This document shows positions 1 to 8,292 of a stretch of 60,124 nucleotides of DNA, piece after piece. Location of the stretch: NCBI GenBank assembly GCA_964473735.1, contig CAYYQD010000003.1:1-60124 (forward strand), read 5' to 3'. The notes below the pieces were generated by a model. The model saw only the letters and a program-made list of their open reading frames with translations, had not been told where the DNA came from and made no database searches. Positions within the stretch are counted from its first letter, which is position 1, and each line of letters begins with the position of its first letter. The stretch is from JAADCS01 sp964473735. Lineage in GTDB: Bacteria > Hydrothermota > Hydrothermia > LBFQ01. The position numbers were made by a program, and so were the translations under genes.

Positions 1-511
1 GGTGGGGATGTTTATCGCTTACGTTATGATCCGGGGTTCTGGATCTGATAGGCTACGGGCAGGCAAGACCCATTTGGGCAATGAGGAGAATGGGTAAGTT
101 TATCGTTTACGCTATGAGAGGTTGGTACGTATATGCCCGGAGCGTAGGGCGGTGGGCTCTGGGTACGGCTGTAATGCTGTCTCCCCTGCGCTTTTCTAAG
201 TGGCTCCCATTGAAGCCTCAGGGGTTATACCTCAATGCAGAGGAGGGGGAGCATACATACGAGGAGTATATAAAGTCTGCCTTTTCCATTAAAGCCCATT
301 AAATTGGGTATTGCCGCAATAGCTTGAGTAGTAAATGCAAATTGAGAAACAACTCCAACACAACCGACACAAAAGTCCAGCGGTGTTTTTAATCCCCGAT
401 GACAAACACGAAGCAAAGGTCTTAGTAGCCGATTAAGGGACTTCCGGGAAAGCTTCCGAACGATCCCAATCTCCCACTAAGCCGGAATAATCTGCCTTCT
501 CTTCTCCCCTA
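1..511. other. non-coding stretch at window edge
   Basis: No convincing gene: the short open frames here have no recognisable motifs and no start signal. Positions 300-480 are visibly AT-richer than the flanks. Two imperfect 20-nt direct repeats lie at 10-29 and 98-117. The ybgC-like gene ends at 512, reading toward this region. Confidence 0.6.
10..117. repeat. pair of imperfect 20-nt direct repeats (10-29, 98-117)
   Basis: Both copies read GTTTATCG-Y-TTACG-Y-TATGA and differ only by C/T at two positions. They lie 88 nt apart in non-coding DNA. Function unknown; they may be remnants of a duplicated regulatory or decayed sequence. Confidence 0.5.
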
Positions 512-919
512 TCACTCCGGGTGCGTTGTTCCCTTCACAGTGGGGAAGATGGAGCGGAGGCTCTCCGGAGGGCGTATGGGTCTGAGATTTTTGTCGGTAA
601 AGGCGTGGACGGTTCTACCTTCGGCTATCCTCTCCCCGTCCCTGTAGACCACGTAGCTCACGAAGAGACGGGCCCCCTTTATGTGAGCACTCACCTCTAT
701 ATCAAGTAGGTCTTCAAAGCGGGCGGGTTTGAGGAAACGCACCCGGAGTTCAAGGAGTGGGAGGAGGATACCCTTCCTCTCCAGCTCCCCATAAGGCACC
801 CCCACGTGGCGCATGAACTCCACCCGCGCTTCCTCAAAGTACACGGCGTAGACGCTGTGATGGACTATCCCCATCTGGTCCGTCTCGGCGTACCTAACCC
901 TTACCCTGTGTTTGAACAT
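512..919 (-). CDS. ybgC: YbgC/4HBT-family acyl-CoA thioesterase
   Basis: A 135-residue single hot-dog domain, the usual length for the YbgC/FadM branch of the 4-hydroxybenzoyl-CoA thioesterase family, which hydrolyses acyl-CoA thioesters in the cytoplasm. The N-terminal signature YAETDQMGIVHHSVY carries the catalytic Asp, followed by the helix region YFEEARVEFMR. In Proteobacteria ybgC sits with tol-pal genes; here it is last in a cvpA-bactofilin-thioesterase set. Its ATG start overlaps the 3' end of the bactofilin gene by 26 nt, so it is probably translationally coupled. The natural substrate cannot be told from sequence. Confidence 0.88.
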   Translation of the reverse strand: MFKHRVRVRYAETDQMGIVHHSVYAVYFEEARVEFMRHVGVPYGELERKGILLPLLELRVRFLKPARFEDLLDIEVSAHIKGARLFVSYVVYRDGERIAEGRTVHAFTDKNLRPIRPPESLRSIFPTVKGTTHPE

Positions 920-1268
920 CGTTGCTCTCCAGTGTTATCTTGCCCTCCACCTTTGCGCCCTCCTCAACTACGAGGACCTTGTACTGCAGGTCCCCGGAGA
1001 ACCTGCTCTCCTTCTTAAACTCCACCCTTCCGGCGGTTAGCCTCTCGGTGCGCACCTCCCCGGAGCATACGAAGGATCCAGCGGTTATGGTATCTGACGT
1101 GACCCTACCGTCCCTCTCAACTATGAGCTCCCCCTTTACCTCAACGTTCCCCTTTATCTCCCCTTCCACTATGGCGCTTCCGTTTACGGTTATCTCGCCG
1201 GTTATGGTCGTGCCCTTCCCGACGAACAGTTCAACGGCAGAGAAGTCCTCCTTCTTCTTTCTAAACAT
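894..1268 (-). CDS. bactofilin-family cytoskeletal protein
   Basis: A 124-residue protein beginning MFRKKKEDF, followed by the bactofilin (DUF583) beta-helix: LFVGKGTTITGEITVNG, then repeated hydrophobic/Gly rungs such as GSAIVEGEIKGNV. Bactofilins polymerise without nucleotide on the inner face of the membrane and scaffold cell-wall or shape enzymes. It lies 12 nt downstream of cvpA with a purine-rich ribosome site (GGGAAGGGG) before the ATG, so it is likely co-transcribed with it. The length matches small bactofilins. A cell-shape role is inferred from the family. Confidence 0.9.
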   Translation of the reverse strand: MFRKKKEDFSAVELFVGKGTTITGEITVNGSAIVEGEIKGNVEVKGELIVERDGRVTSDTITAGSFVCSGEVRTERLTAGRVEFKKESRFSGDLQYKVLVVEEGAKVEGKITLESNDVQTQGKG

Positions 1269-1279
1269 ACCCCTTCCCT

Positions 1280-1744
1280 TTAGAGTAGCCCTTTACCACC
1301 GAAGGCGACCACCAGGCTGCCCGCGAAGGAGGAGAGCTTAGAGAGGAGTACGGTCTGCTCAACGGTTAGCCTGAAGGCGGGAACCGACATGGCGGCGTAC
1401 CCTAAGACTCCCGCAAACAGGGAGGACTCAACTAAGGCGAACAGGGCTCCTAAGATGGGGTCCAATCCACTCACGGAGAAGTTGAGCTTAAACATCGCCG
1501 TCAGGAACTGAATACCCTGATGGAGAACGAGGAAGACTATGAGAAAGGCCACCATCTTTCGGACGGAATCATCCTGAAGGAAGGAAAGCGTGGACGCCAC
1601 GGGGGAGGTGAAGAGGATACCACCCCACAGGGCCACTATCAGGGCTACGAGGGCCCAGAACTGTGTCCCGGCCTTTGATCGGAACCCCTGGTAGGTGCTA
1701 TAGAGTACGAAGATTACCACTACGATATCAATTGCCCATACCAT
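1280..1744 (-). CDS. cvpA: CvpA-family membrane protein
   Basis: A 154-residue protein with four hydrophobic segments and the CvpA/colicin V production family pattern (MVWAIDIVVVIFVL, then an early YQGFRSK loop). The family is linked to envelope homeostasis; its biochemical role is poorly defined. An ATG 33 nt upstream is in frame, but the hexamer TAGAAT at 1752-1757 lies 7 nt before the internal ATG at 1744. That makes 1744 the expected leaderless start and places the membrane segment at the very N-terminus, as usual for CvpA. First gene of the cvpA-bactofilin-ybgC set. Confidence 0.82.
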   Translation of the reverse strand: MVWAIDIVVVIFVLYSTYQGFRSKAGTQFWALVALIVALWGGILFTSPVASTLSFLQDDSVRKMVAFLIVFLVLHQGIQFLTAMFKLNFSVSGLDPILGALFALVESSLFAGVLGYAAMSVPAFRLTVEQTVLLSKLSSFAGSLVVAFGGKGLL

Positions 1745-1751
1745 AGTGTCT

Positions 1752-1757
1752 ATTCTA
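1752..1757 (-). promoter_or_regulatory. -10 element TAGAAT, 7 nt before cvpA start
   Basis: Perfect TAGAAT on the minus strand; it fixes the cvpA start at 1744 and predicts a leaderless mRNA. Confidence 0.7.
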
Positions 1758-2074
1758 CCCCCGAAACGGTCGCCCACCGTGGGAGATACCTATCCACCGT
1801 ACTTTATCGTGCAGCAACGGTTTGATACCGTACCGTTGAACGCTATGCCGGTTCAGGACTGCCACTTTGAGCATGCTATCTGCGAAATGGCGTGCAGGAG
1901 AAAGGAGTGGGACAATACACTCCCGGCGAGAGGGGTAAGGTTTGACTGGATCCGGGACCCCTGTACTTTGAGATGTCGTCCCTACAACCCCTATAGCGGA
2001 ACGATAAAACGTTGAGGACTATATTTTACATTGATCCGCTTATGGGACTTAAGCATCTGGGCAACCCCCGGGTG
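1758..2074. other. intergenic gap between divergent genes
   Basis: About 320 nt between two divergent leaderless promoters. I see no gene, RNA or strong hairpin. A short inverted element around 1829-1846 (CGGTTTGATACCGTACCG) is the only local symmetry. Confidence 0.5.
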
Positions 2075-2080
2075 TATAAT
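2075..2080 (+). promoter_or_regulatory. -10 element TATAAT, 9 nt before start at 2090
   Basis: Consensus TATAAT followed by 9 nt and ATG; it predicts a leaderless mRNA and decides the start of the secreted protein at 2090. Confidence 0.75.
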
Positions 2081-2089
2081 ACTTACACC

Positions 2090-2620
2090 ATGTTGTGGTT
2101 AATGAACGCGATCGGTGGGGTTATACTCTCTCCGGCACCCCCCAAGAGGGCTGAAGAAGTTAAGGACGTCTGGGTCTCCTCACTTTTGCAGGTGAGGAGA
2201 GTTCCCGACTTTACCCTAACGGCGACGGGCGATCCCCACGGGTACGCCGTACATCTGTCCGGGACCTGGTCCGACCCCCAGGACGTACCCTCGGCCTACA
2301 TGCTGATCGGTACGGGGGACAGGTCCGACGTTCGCTCCGTGACCCTGTACGTCAGGGGTAAGGGCAAGTACAGGGTACAGGTGTTCCTCCAGAAGGGAGA
2401 CAGGCTCCACATGACCCAGAAGGTCGTTGAGGCTACGGATACGTGGGCTCCCATCACCATAAACACGACTAAGACGATAGAGGTGTTAGGTGGTCTGGCT
2501 GACCGTCCCGGCGTCTCCTTTCCCTTCAAGGTCGTCATCCTGCCGTACATGAACAAGGAGACCGGCGAGGCCAATAACGCGTTTGACCTTGACGTATCTC
2601 CGGTATTCGTACAGAGGTAG
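2090..2620 (+). CDS. secreted protein of unknown function
   Basis: I do not recognise this 176-residue protein. The start at 2090 is chosen because TATAAT lies 9 nt upstream; the longer open frame from 2012 would run through the promoter. The N-terminus MLWLMNAIGGVILSPAPP looks like a short signal sequence without a basic region. The rest is beta-rich and polar (VTLYVRGKGKYRVQVFLQKG, then NAFDLDVSPVFVQR), suggesting an extracytoplasmic beta-sandwich. The gene is 10 nt upstream of a secreted BNR-type protein and is surely co-transcribed with it; the terminator at 4126-4149 would end the unit. Confidence 0.7.
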   Translation: MLWLMNAIGGVILSPAPPKRAEEVKDVWVSSLLQVRRVPDFTLTATGDPHGYAVHLSGTWSDPQDVPSAYMLIGTGDRSDVRSVTLYVRGKGKYRVQVFLQKGDRLHMTQKVVEATDTWAPITINTTKTIEVLGGLADRPGVSFPFKVVILPYMNKETGEANNAFDLDVSPVFVQR

Positions 2621-2630
2621 GAGGTGAGAC

Positions 2631-4103
2631 ATGCTGTGGTTAGCCATACTTAGCGATGCTCCCTTCAACGCCAACGTGAAGGTGAGCAACTGGGACATAT
2701 CCACGGGGAAGGATCAGACCGAGGTCACCATGGCCAGATCCTCCAACTGGGTGGTGGCCAGCTGGATCAATCAGGACGTATCGGGCTACTACACGGTGAA
2801 TCAGCTCGCCGTAAGCGCCGATAAGGGATACACCTGGACACAGGTCGGGTACTACGCTCCGTCTAACTCCTCCTCGTGCTGGGTGGGGGATCCATCTCTG
2901 GCTGCTGACCCTAACAACCCCGACAAGTTCTACTGGGTGGGTATGGTATGGTGCGACTTCGGAAGCGGTGTGAAAGGGGAGGTATACTTCTGCACCAACA
3001 CCGGAACCCCCGACAACATCTCCAACTGGTCCTGCTCCATCCTGCCGCCCAACGACAGCTGGAACCACTTCAAGGACAAGCCGTGGATTCTCGCCCGGGA
3101 CAACGGGGGGAACACCGAGCTTCTGGTGGTCTTCACCGCCGACGGCTACGGCTCTACCTCTTTGAGCACCTACGAGATGCTAAGCGTTAAGAGTACGGAC
3201 GGTGGGGCCACGTGGCAGTCCCCCGTGAGGGTGGACCCCGGATACGCCAGCACGGTCGCCTTCACCTACTACGATGCGGCGAACGGCCTCGTCCATATGT
3301 CCGACAACTGTCTGTACTGCTATTCCGGATACGACGTGGTTATAGAATACACCAAATCTTCGGACTTCGGAAGTACGTGGAACTACGTCACGGGTGTCTT
3401 AGGTACCATACCCTCCGGAAAGTCGGCCAGCTGTCCGAACTTCAGCAGGCCGGTTAAGATCGCCGGTAGCATAGCCGGTGTGGGGAACAACGTAGCCATG
3501 GCGGCTACGGTGGATGCGAGCGGTAGCGGTGGAGACTCCTGCAGCATCCAGATAGCTTACTCCACGGACGGTGGCACTAACTGGAACGCCGTCGCCGATA
3601 CGACGGCCCAGTACATCCTGCCCTTCGTCACTACCGACGGTGCTAACTCCATATACGTCATGGCGCAGGGTAGGGTGGGATCCTCCGCCCCGTGGACCAC
3701 TGTCATGTTCTACTCCAGCGACTGGGGTAGTACGTGGAGCGCCGTAAGGGTATCCGACCACGACTACACGATGAACGAGAACCCCGCCGGACACGACTAC
3801 AACACCATACTCCACGACGGAGGAGACCTATTCGCCATCTGGGGGGACGACTACTACAACGAGGACGCCGGTGCCATCTACTTCGCCACCACGGCGGTTA
3901 TAACTCGCTACGCCGAGCTCCCCACGCTCAAGGAGAGGAAAGTGGCCGTGTATGATGGGGTCGTCTTCCTGAACGAGAAAGGGGACATATACGACGCTTC
4001 GGGTAGGGCTGTGATGCTCGGTGCCAGGGGGCGCGTATCCCTCTCACCCGGAGTGTATTTCATCCGTACCGGCTCTACCGTTAAAAAGGTGGTAGTACGA
4101 TAA
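2631..4103 (+). CDS. secreted BNR/sialidase-like beta-propeller with C-terminal sorting tail
   Basis: A 490-residue secreted protein. It has a very short N-terminal hydrophobic stretch (MLWLAILSDAPF) and BNR/Asp-box-like repeats (SADKGYTWTQV, STDGGATWQSP, STDGGTNWNAV, SSDWGSTWSAV), the SxDxGxTW motif of sialidase-type propellers. About 50 C-terminal residues form a Por/T9SS-like tail: an IYDASGR strand, then SPGVYFIRTG and the terminal KKVVVR. Asp-boxes alone do not prove glycosidase activity; I see no clear sialidase Arg triad. A good Shine-Dalgarno site (TAGGAGGTGA) precedes the ATG, which fits a second gene in a unit. A strong terminator follows. Confidence 0.85.
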   Translation: MLWLAILSDAPFNANVKVSNWDISTGKDQTEVTMARSSNWVVASWINQDVSGYYTVNQLAVSADKGYTWTQVGYYAPSNSSSCWVGDPSLAADPNNPDKFYWVGMVWCDFGSGVKGEVYFCTNTGTPDNISNWSCSILPPNDSWNHFKDKPWILARDNGGNTELLVVFTADGYGSTSLSTYEMLSVKSTDGGATWQSPVRVDPGYASTVAFTYYDAANGLVHMSDNCLYCYSGYDVVIEYTKSSDFGSTWNYVTGVLGTIPSGKSASCPNFSRPVKIAGSIAGVGNNVAMAATVDASGSGGDSCSIQIAYSTDGGTNWNAVADTTAQYILPFVTTDGANSIYVMAQGRVGSSAPWTTVMFYSSDWGSTWSAVRVSDHDYTMNENPAGHDYNTILHDGGDLFAIWGDDYYNEDAGAIYFATTAVITRYAELPTLKERKVAVYDGVVFLNEKGDIYDASGRAVMLGARGRVSLSPGVYFIRTGSTVKKVVVR

Positions 4104-4125
4104 CGCTCTCGCATCGGATAGCGGA

Positions 4126-4149
4126 GGGGGGCGTACGCCCCCCTTTTTT
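4126..4149 (+). terminator. rho-independent terminator
   Basis: Self-complementary GGGGGGCGTACGCCCCCC followed by TTTTTT, just after the secreted BNR gene. It ends the 2090-4103 unit. Confidence 0.93.
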
Positions 4150-4318
4150 ACTCCCATCGTCGTTTATTGTGTTGATATTTTGTCCGTGATGGGGGGAAGG
4201 ATTGAGTTTGCGATCGGAGGTGGAATCCAGCTTCTACTCCCATCTCCCACTCAGACCGCGGAATACAAACCCTTATCGGTTCTCCTTCCGCACCCCGAAG
4301 GGCCACCTACAGCACTTC
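4150..4318. other. short intergenic region between convergent genes
   Basis: Non-coding DNA between the terminator and the 3' end of ald. No feature seen. Confidence 0.5.
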
Positions 4319-5431
4319 CTACAGAACCTCCTCTAAGGGCGTGTATTCCAGCCCGAAAGCCTCGGCTACCGCCCTGTACGTTACCTTGCCCGCGACCAGA
4401 TTCACCCCTCGCGCCAGAGCCCTATCGCTCTTTACGGCCTCCTTCCATCCAAGGTCAGCCAGCTTTATGACGTAGGATAGGGTGGAGTTGGTGAGGGCGA
4501 AGGTGCTGGTGCGCGGTACGGCTCCGGGCATGTTAGCCACACAGTAATGTACCACGCCCTCGGCCACGAAGACGGGGTTGTCGTGGGTCGTGGGTCTTGA
4601 AAACTCGGAGATACCTCCCTGATCTATGGAGACGTCTACCAGCACGGCGCCTTCTTTCATATTGGCCAGAATATCTTTGGTTAGAAGTCTGGGGGCCCGG
4701 GCACCGGGGCGCAGAACCGCCCCTATCACTAAGTCGGCGTTCTTCACGGCTTCCCGGAGGGTGTATTCGGTGGAGAAGAGGGTCTTAACGTTGGCGGGTA
4801 TTATCTCCTCCGCGAGACGCATCTTCTGAACGTTTATGTCCATCAGAGTCACGTCCGCACCCATCCCGGCGGCCACCATCGTGGCACTCATCCCCACGGA
4901 CCCTGCCCCTATCACCACCACCTTGGCCGGAGGCACACCGGGAACGCCTCCGAGGAGGACCCCTATCCCACCGAAGGGCTTTTCAAGGTACTTTGCGCCC
5001 TCCTGCGGAGCCATCTTACCCGCTATCTCGCTCATGGGGGCCAGGAGAGGGAGGAAGCCGTCGTCCGTCTCCACCGTCTCGTAGGCGATACCCACTATCT
5101 TCCTCTCAATAAGTGCTTTAGTGAGGTTCTCGTCGGCGGCTAAGTGCAGGTAAGTGAAGAGGACCTGCCCCTCACGTAGTAGAGGGAACTCCTCCGGTTG
5201 GGGCTCCTTAACCTTGACTATCATCTCGGCCCTCTCGTACACCTCCTCAATGCTATCCACCAGCTCCGCCCCCGCACCCGCGTAATCCTCGTCCGTAATG
5301 CCCGCCCCCATACCGGCCGTCCTCTGCACTATCACCCTATGGCCGTGGCGGGTCAGCTCCCTGACCCCAGCCGGTGTCATGGCAACCCTGTACTCTTCCC
5401 TTTTGATCTCCTTCGGAACGCCTATTACCAT
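4319..5431 (-). CDS. ald: alanine dehydrogenase
   Basis: A 370-residue NAD-dependent L-alanine dehydrogenase, interconverting alanine and pyruvate plus ammonia in the cytoplasm. It opens with the family N-terminus MVIGVPKEIKREEYRV and continues with VKVKEPQPEE, FTYLHLAADE and a Rossmann region VVVIGAGSVGMSA followed by the acidic VTLMDIN that selects NAD. The late motif MPGAVPRTSTFALTN is also typical. The open frame extends 105 nt upstream, but TAGAAT lies 8 nt before the ATG at 5431 and the protein then begins exactly as Ald homologues do. It is a single-gene unit by position. Confidence 0.96.
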   Translation of the reverse strand: MVIGVPKEIKREEYRVAMTPAGVRELTRHGHRVIVQRTAGMGAGITDEDYAGAGAELVDSIEEVYERAEMIVKVKEPQPEEFPLLREGQVLFTYLHLAADENLTKALIERKIVGIAYETVETDDGFLPLLAPMSEIAGKMAPQEGAKYLEKPFGGIGVLLGGVPGVPPAKVVVIGAGSVGMSATMVAAGMGADVTLMDINVQKMRLAEEIIPANVKTLFSTEYTLREAVKNADLVIGAVLRPGARAPRLLTKDILANMKEGAVLVDVSIDQGGISEFSRPTTHDNPVFVAEGVVHYCVANMPGAVPRTSTFALTNSTLSYVIKLADLGWKEAVKSDRALARGVNLVAGKVTYRAVAEAFGLEYTPLEEVL

Positions 5432-5439
5432 AGGGTTCC

Positions 5440-5445
5440 ATTCTA
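5440..5445 (-). promoter_or_regulatory. -10 element TAGAAT, 8 nt before ald start
   Basis: Fixes the ald start at 5431 instead of the longer open frame; leaderless mRNA predicted. Confidence 0.75.
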
Positions 5446-5493
5446 AAGGTGGGCGGGTGTTCCTACCGACACTATACGGCCAATTTTGTGGGC

Positions 5494-6987
5494 TTAGACC
5501 ATACCCCTCGTTCTGCGTATCACCCACTCCGCCCACGCAAGGAGCACGACCACGACGAAGAGGGGGAGGATTGAGGACAGGCTGAACCTCCTCCCACCCT
5601 TCTCCCGCATACCCATAACGGCGGCCTCCGTACCGCGAAAAACCTCTCCACCCGATACGGACGCCAGACTTTTCAGGAGCGTCGTATCCGTACCCACGTA
5701 GATCCTCTCCGCCGGTACGCTCCTCAGGTTTATTTTAATAGTCTCGGAGGCGACCTTTACCCCCCTGCGGAATATATCCACGGTGAAGACGGTATCCCCC
5801 GCTTTGAGCCTGTGGGTGTAGGTGTAAAACGACGAGATATTGACGGCCTTACCACCGTTTACGGAGACGGCCATGGGGAAGGGAGGATAGACGTTTATGC
5901 GGAGCATCTCCCCGACGGCGTACACGGGTTTATCGGAGAAGACCTCGTAATCTCTGACTACGAACTCCCTCAGGTAATCCAGAAACCTGTCGTAGGATGT
6001 GGGATCGGCCAACCACACCTTCCAGATGTCCGGCGAGAGTACGAACAGAGCGTTTCCCTTAGAGGCGATAAGTGGGAAGTTCCCCACCCTCTCATAGACC
6101 CTGTCCCACTTAACGTCCGGCAGGTATATCTCCCTGATGGGTGGCACGTCTCCTTTAACGTAGAACGTGCCGCGGGCCACTTTGAGACCGCTCCGGGGAC
6201 CCAGAACGTAGAGGGAGGGGGTACGGGTGTGGAAGGTGTCAAACGGCGGGTCCACGAAGACCGTAAAGGGGTACCTGACCTTTACCTTTACAGTGTCGCG
6301 CACGAGCCTCACGGTGGCATCTGTCAGGAACCACCGTAGAAACCTGACGATCGGGGTCGGGGTCCATACCAGTATCCCCACCCCACCGGCTTCTTTGCCG
6401 AATATCCGAAATTGGAGGGTATCGCTGCGGGTAAGTATCCGTGCCCTCTCCTCTCGTCCGGTCACCTTTACCCTGAACCGAGCTCTGTCCGTGGCGTACG
6501 CGATCTGTCTCTTATCGCCGTAAATGAGCGCGACCGTATCGTTAAGGGGGGCAGAGAACTCCACTATCAGGTCGCTCTCTTTACCTACGGGTGCCGGGTT
6601 TCGCATGCGCACGTGCGTTATCTTGGCGGGAACGGAGCCTTTAGGAGGGAGTAAGACGCTGACCTCCCTGTCGTAGGCGGCGGATAGGGGGTCGCCCCCG
6701 GCGTTGTGCATGCCGTCGGAGACCAGTAATATCGGAGGATTCGCACCTTTGAGAGCGCCGTATATGTCCGTTAAGGTGTCCGAACCGAAGTACGAGACCC
6801 TAAAACCCTCCTTACGGAACCTGCGAGATATGGACTCCAGACGCTTTTCTCCGAATACCATACGGGAGCTGTAGGACCTATCTATCAGGACGGTAGGTCT
6901 TCCGGGAAACCTGAAGCTCACGTTAGCGAGGAGCAGGATAGCCAAGAGCACCCAGAGGAACCTTAAAACATGTACGAGATTCCGCAA
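5494..6987 (-). CDS. vWA-domain membrane protein (BatA-like), function unknown
   Basis: A 497-residue protein with a membrane segment near each end (VLRFLWVLLAILLLANV and LPLFVVVVLLAWAEWVI). Just after the first segment lies a von Willebrand A-like domain: the MIDAS pattern is visible as IDRSYSS (DxSxS), a Thr in DTLTDIY and LVSDGMHN. The middle is beta-rich and probably extracytoplasmic. This resembles membrane-anchored vWA proteins of the Bat/aerotolerance type, but I see no MoxR or DUF58 neighbours. I start it at TTG 6987, since TAGAAT at 6995-7000 overlaps the upstream ATG (6996). Exact role unknown. Confidence 0.65.
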   Translation of the reverse strand: MRNLVHVLRFLWVLLAILLLANVSFRFPGRPTVLIDRSYSSRMVFGEKRLESISRRFRKEGFRVSYFGSDTLTDIYGALKGANPPILLVSDGMHNAGGDPLSAAYDREVSVLLPPKGSVPAKITHVRMRNPAPVGKESDLIVEFSAPLNDTVALIYGDKRQIAYATDRARFRVKVTGREERARILTRSDTLQFRIFGKEAGGVGILVWTPTPIVRFLRWFLTDATVRLVRDTVKVKVRYPFTVFVDPPFDTFHTRTPSLYVLGPRSGLKVARGTFYVKGDVPPIREIYLPDVKWDRVYERVGNFPLIASKGNALFVLSPDIWKVWLADPTSYDRFLDYLREFVVRDYEVFSDKPVYAVGEMLRINVYPPFPMAVSVNGGKAVNISSFYTYTHRLKAGDTVFTVDIFRRGVKVASETIKINLRSVPAERIYVGTDTTLLKSLASVSGGEVFRGTEAAVMGMREKGGRRFSLSSILPLFVVVVLLAWAEWVIRRTRGMV

Positions 6988-6994
6988 CCTCCCC

Positions 6995-7000
6995 ATTCTA
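6995..7000 (-). promoter_or_regulatory. -10 element TAGAAT, 7 nt before TTG start at 6987
   Basis: The hexamer overlaps the upstream ATG at 6996, which therefore should not be the start. It sits only a few nucleotides after the stop of the preceding gene (7007). Confidence 0.65.
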
Positions 7001-7006
7001 CGGTGG

Positions 7007-7420
7007 CTATACGATGGTCAGGTCCCTCTCCTTCACCCTCTGGTAGGCGAAGGATATTACGGCCACGGCCACCGTGGTGTATAAGGCCTCATGGAGGTCT
7101 ACCCTAACTCCCCAGATCAGGGCACGCAGGAGCAGGTCAAGGCCGTATATGAGAAGGACGGTAGCGGTCAGGATTATCCAGTGGGGCCTCACCCGGTTTA
7201 TCAGTATTACCCCGACGGTCATCAGTAGGGCGGAGTACCACGGTTTGCTCAAAAAGAGGGCATCCCTCACTAAACCTATGGCCACGTAGGTGGCCAGGGC
7301 GAAGGGGCGGTTGGTCTCCCTTGTCAGGACGAAACCTAAATAGGCGAAATCAAGGGGGACTTTTATCGTTGAGTACAGGGCGTTCAGTACGACTAAGAGA
7401 ACGAGGGCAGCGTAGATCAT
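7007..7420 (-). CDS. small polytopic membrane protein, possibly MreD-like
   Basis: A 137-residue protein with about four or five membrane helices (AALVLLVVLNALY, LMTVGVILINRV, WIILTATVLLIYG, TVAVAVISFAYQ). Size, topology and the run FAYLGFVLTRETNRPF resemble MreD rod-shape proteins, but the family is weakly conserved and I cannot confirm it by eye. The ATG overlaps the lipA stop by 4 nt, so it is last in the galT/dnaN-transketolase-lipA unit. A cell-elongation role would be inference only. Confidence 0.5.
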   Translation of the reverse strand: MIYAALVLLVVLNALYSTIKVPLDFAYLGFVLTRETNRPFALATYVAIGLVRDALFLSKPWYSALLMTVGVILINRVRPHWIILTATVLLIYGLDLLLRALIWGVRVDLHEALYTTVAVAVISFAYQRVKERDLTIV

Positions 7421-8292
7421 AGGTTACGGGTTGCACCGGCGAAGACCTTATCCGCCCGATAGGAGGACCTGACCAGAGGTCCGGAGAAGACCTCCTTGAA
7501 ACCCAGAGAGTACCCTATCTCCCTGTATTCGGCGAAGACCTCGGGGCTTACGTACTCATGGACGGGGTAATGGCGGGGTGTCGGTTGAAGGTACTGGCCG
7601 ATCGTCAGGATATCCACCCCCACCTCCCTCAGGTCCTCCATCGTCTCAACGACCTCCTCCTTACGCTCTCCCATACCCACCATTATGCTGGACTTGGTAA
7701 GGACGTCCGGTCGCACCTCCCTGGCGTACTTCAGGACCATCAGGGATAGGTCGTAGGAGGCCCTCCTATCCCTGACGTAGGGTGTCAGGCGGCGGACGGT
7801 CTCAACGTTGTGGGCAAAGACGTCCAGAGGTGAGAGGACCACCTCCTCTATGGCCTCCTCCTTTCCCTGAAAGTCGCCGACCAGAGCCTCTACTTTAACG
7901 TCGGGCCTGATTCCCTTTATACGGCGAACGGTCTCGGCCACGTGAGAGGCCCCACCGTCGGGAAGGTCGTCCCTATCAACCATAGTTAGGACCACGTACC
8001 GCAGGTTTAAGCGTCTGACTGCGGCCGCCACCCTCACCGGCTCTAAGGGGTCCACCTTGCCGCCGGGGTTCCCCGTTTTCACGGCGCAGAACCTACACCC
8101 CCTCGTACATACGTCCCCTAAGATCATTATGGTGGCCGTACCGTGGAACCAGCACTCGTGGAGGTTGGGGCATCTGGCCTCCTCGCATACGGTGTGAAGG
8201 CCGTACTCCCGCAGGGTACCCCTGACCTCCGGGAAGTCCCCCCCACCGGAGAGCCTTATCTTCAACCATTCGGGCTTTCGCTTCAATCTCAC
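7417..8292 (-). CDS. lipA: lipoyl synthase (radical SAM)
   Basis: A 291-residue radical-SAM enzyme that inserts two sulfurs into octanoyl groups on lipoyl domains. Both iron-sulfur motifs are intact: the auxiliary CEEARCPNLHEC (Cx4Cx5C) and the SAM-binding CTRGCRFC (Cx3Cx2C). The C-terminal RSSYRA holds the Ser ligand to the auxiliary cluster. Other family blocks are visible: VVLTMVDRDDLPDGG, FAHNVETV, TKSSIMVGMGE and LTIGQYLQP. It overlaps its neighbours by 4 nt on both sides. Lipoate serves the glycine cleavage system, and gcvPB is also in this window; no lipB or lplA is seen here. Confidence 0.97.
   Translation of the reverse strand: MRLKRKPEWLKIRLSGGGDFPEVRGTLREYGLHTVCEEARCPNLHECWFHGTATIMILGDVCTRGCRFCAVKTGNPGGKVDPLEPVRVAAAVRRLNLRYVVLTMVDRDDLPDGGASHVAETVRRIKGIRPDVKVEALVGDFQGKEEAIEEVVLSPLDVFAHNVETVRRLTPYVRDRRASYDLSLMVLKYAREVRPDVLTKSSIMVGMGERKEEVVETMEDLREVGVDILTIGQYLQPTPRHYPVHEYVSPEVFAEYREIGYSLGFKEVFSGPLVRSSYRADKVFAGATRNL

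Noticed and set aside
81..302. 73-residue open frame in the left-edge non-coding region
   Set aside because: No recognisable motif, no promoter hexamer or ribosome site at a suitable distance, and composition unlike the genes.
4319..5536. longer alanine dehydrogenase with 35 extra N-terminal residues
   Set aside because: The extension is absent from the family pattern and runs through the TAGAAT hexamer; 5431 is the better start.
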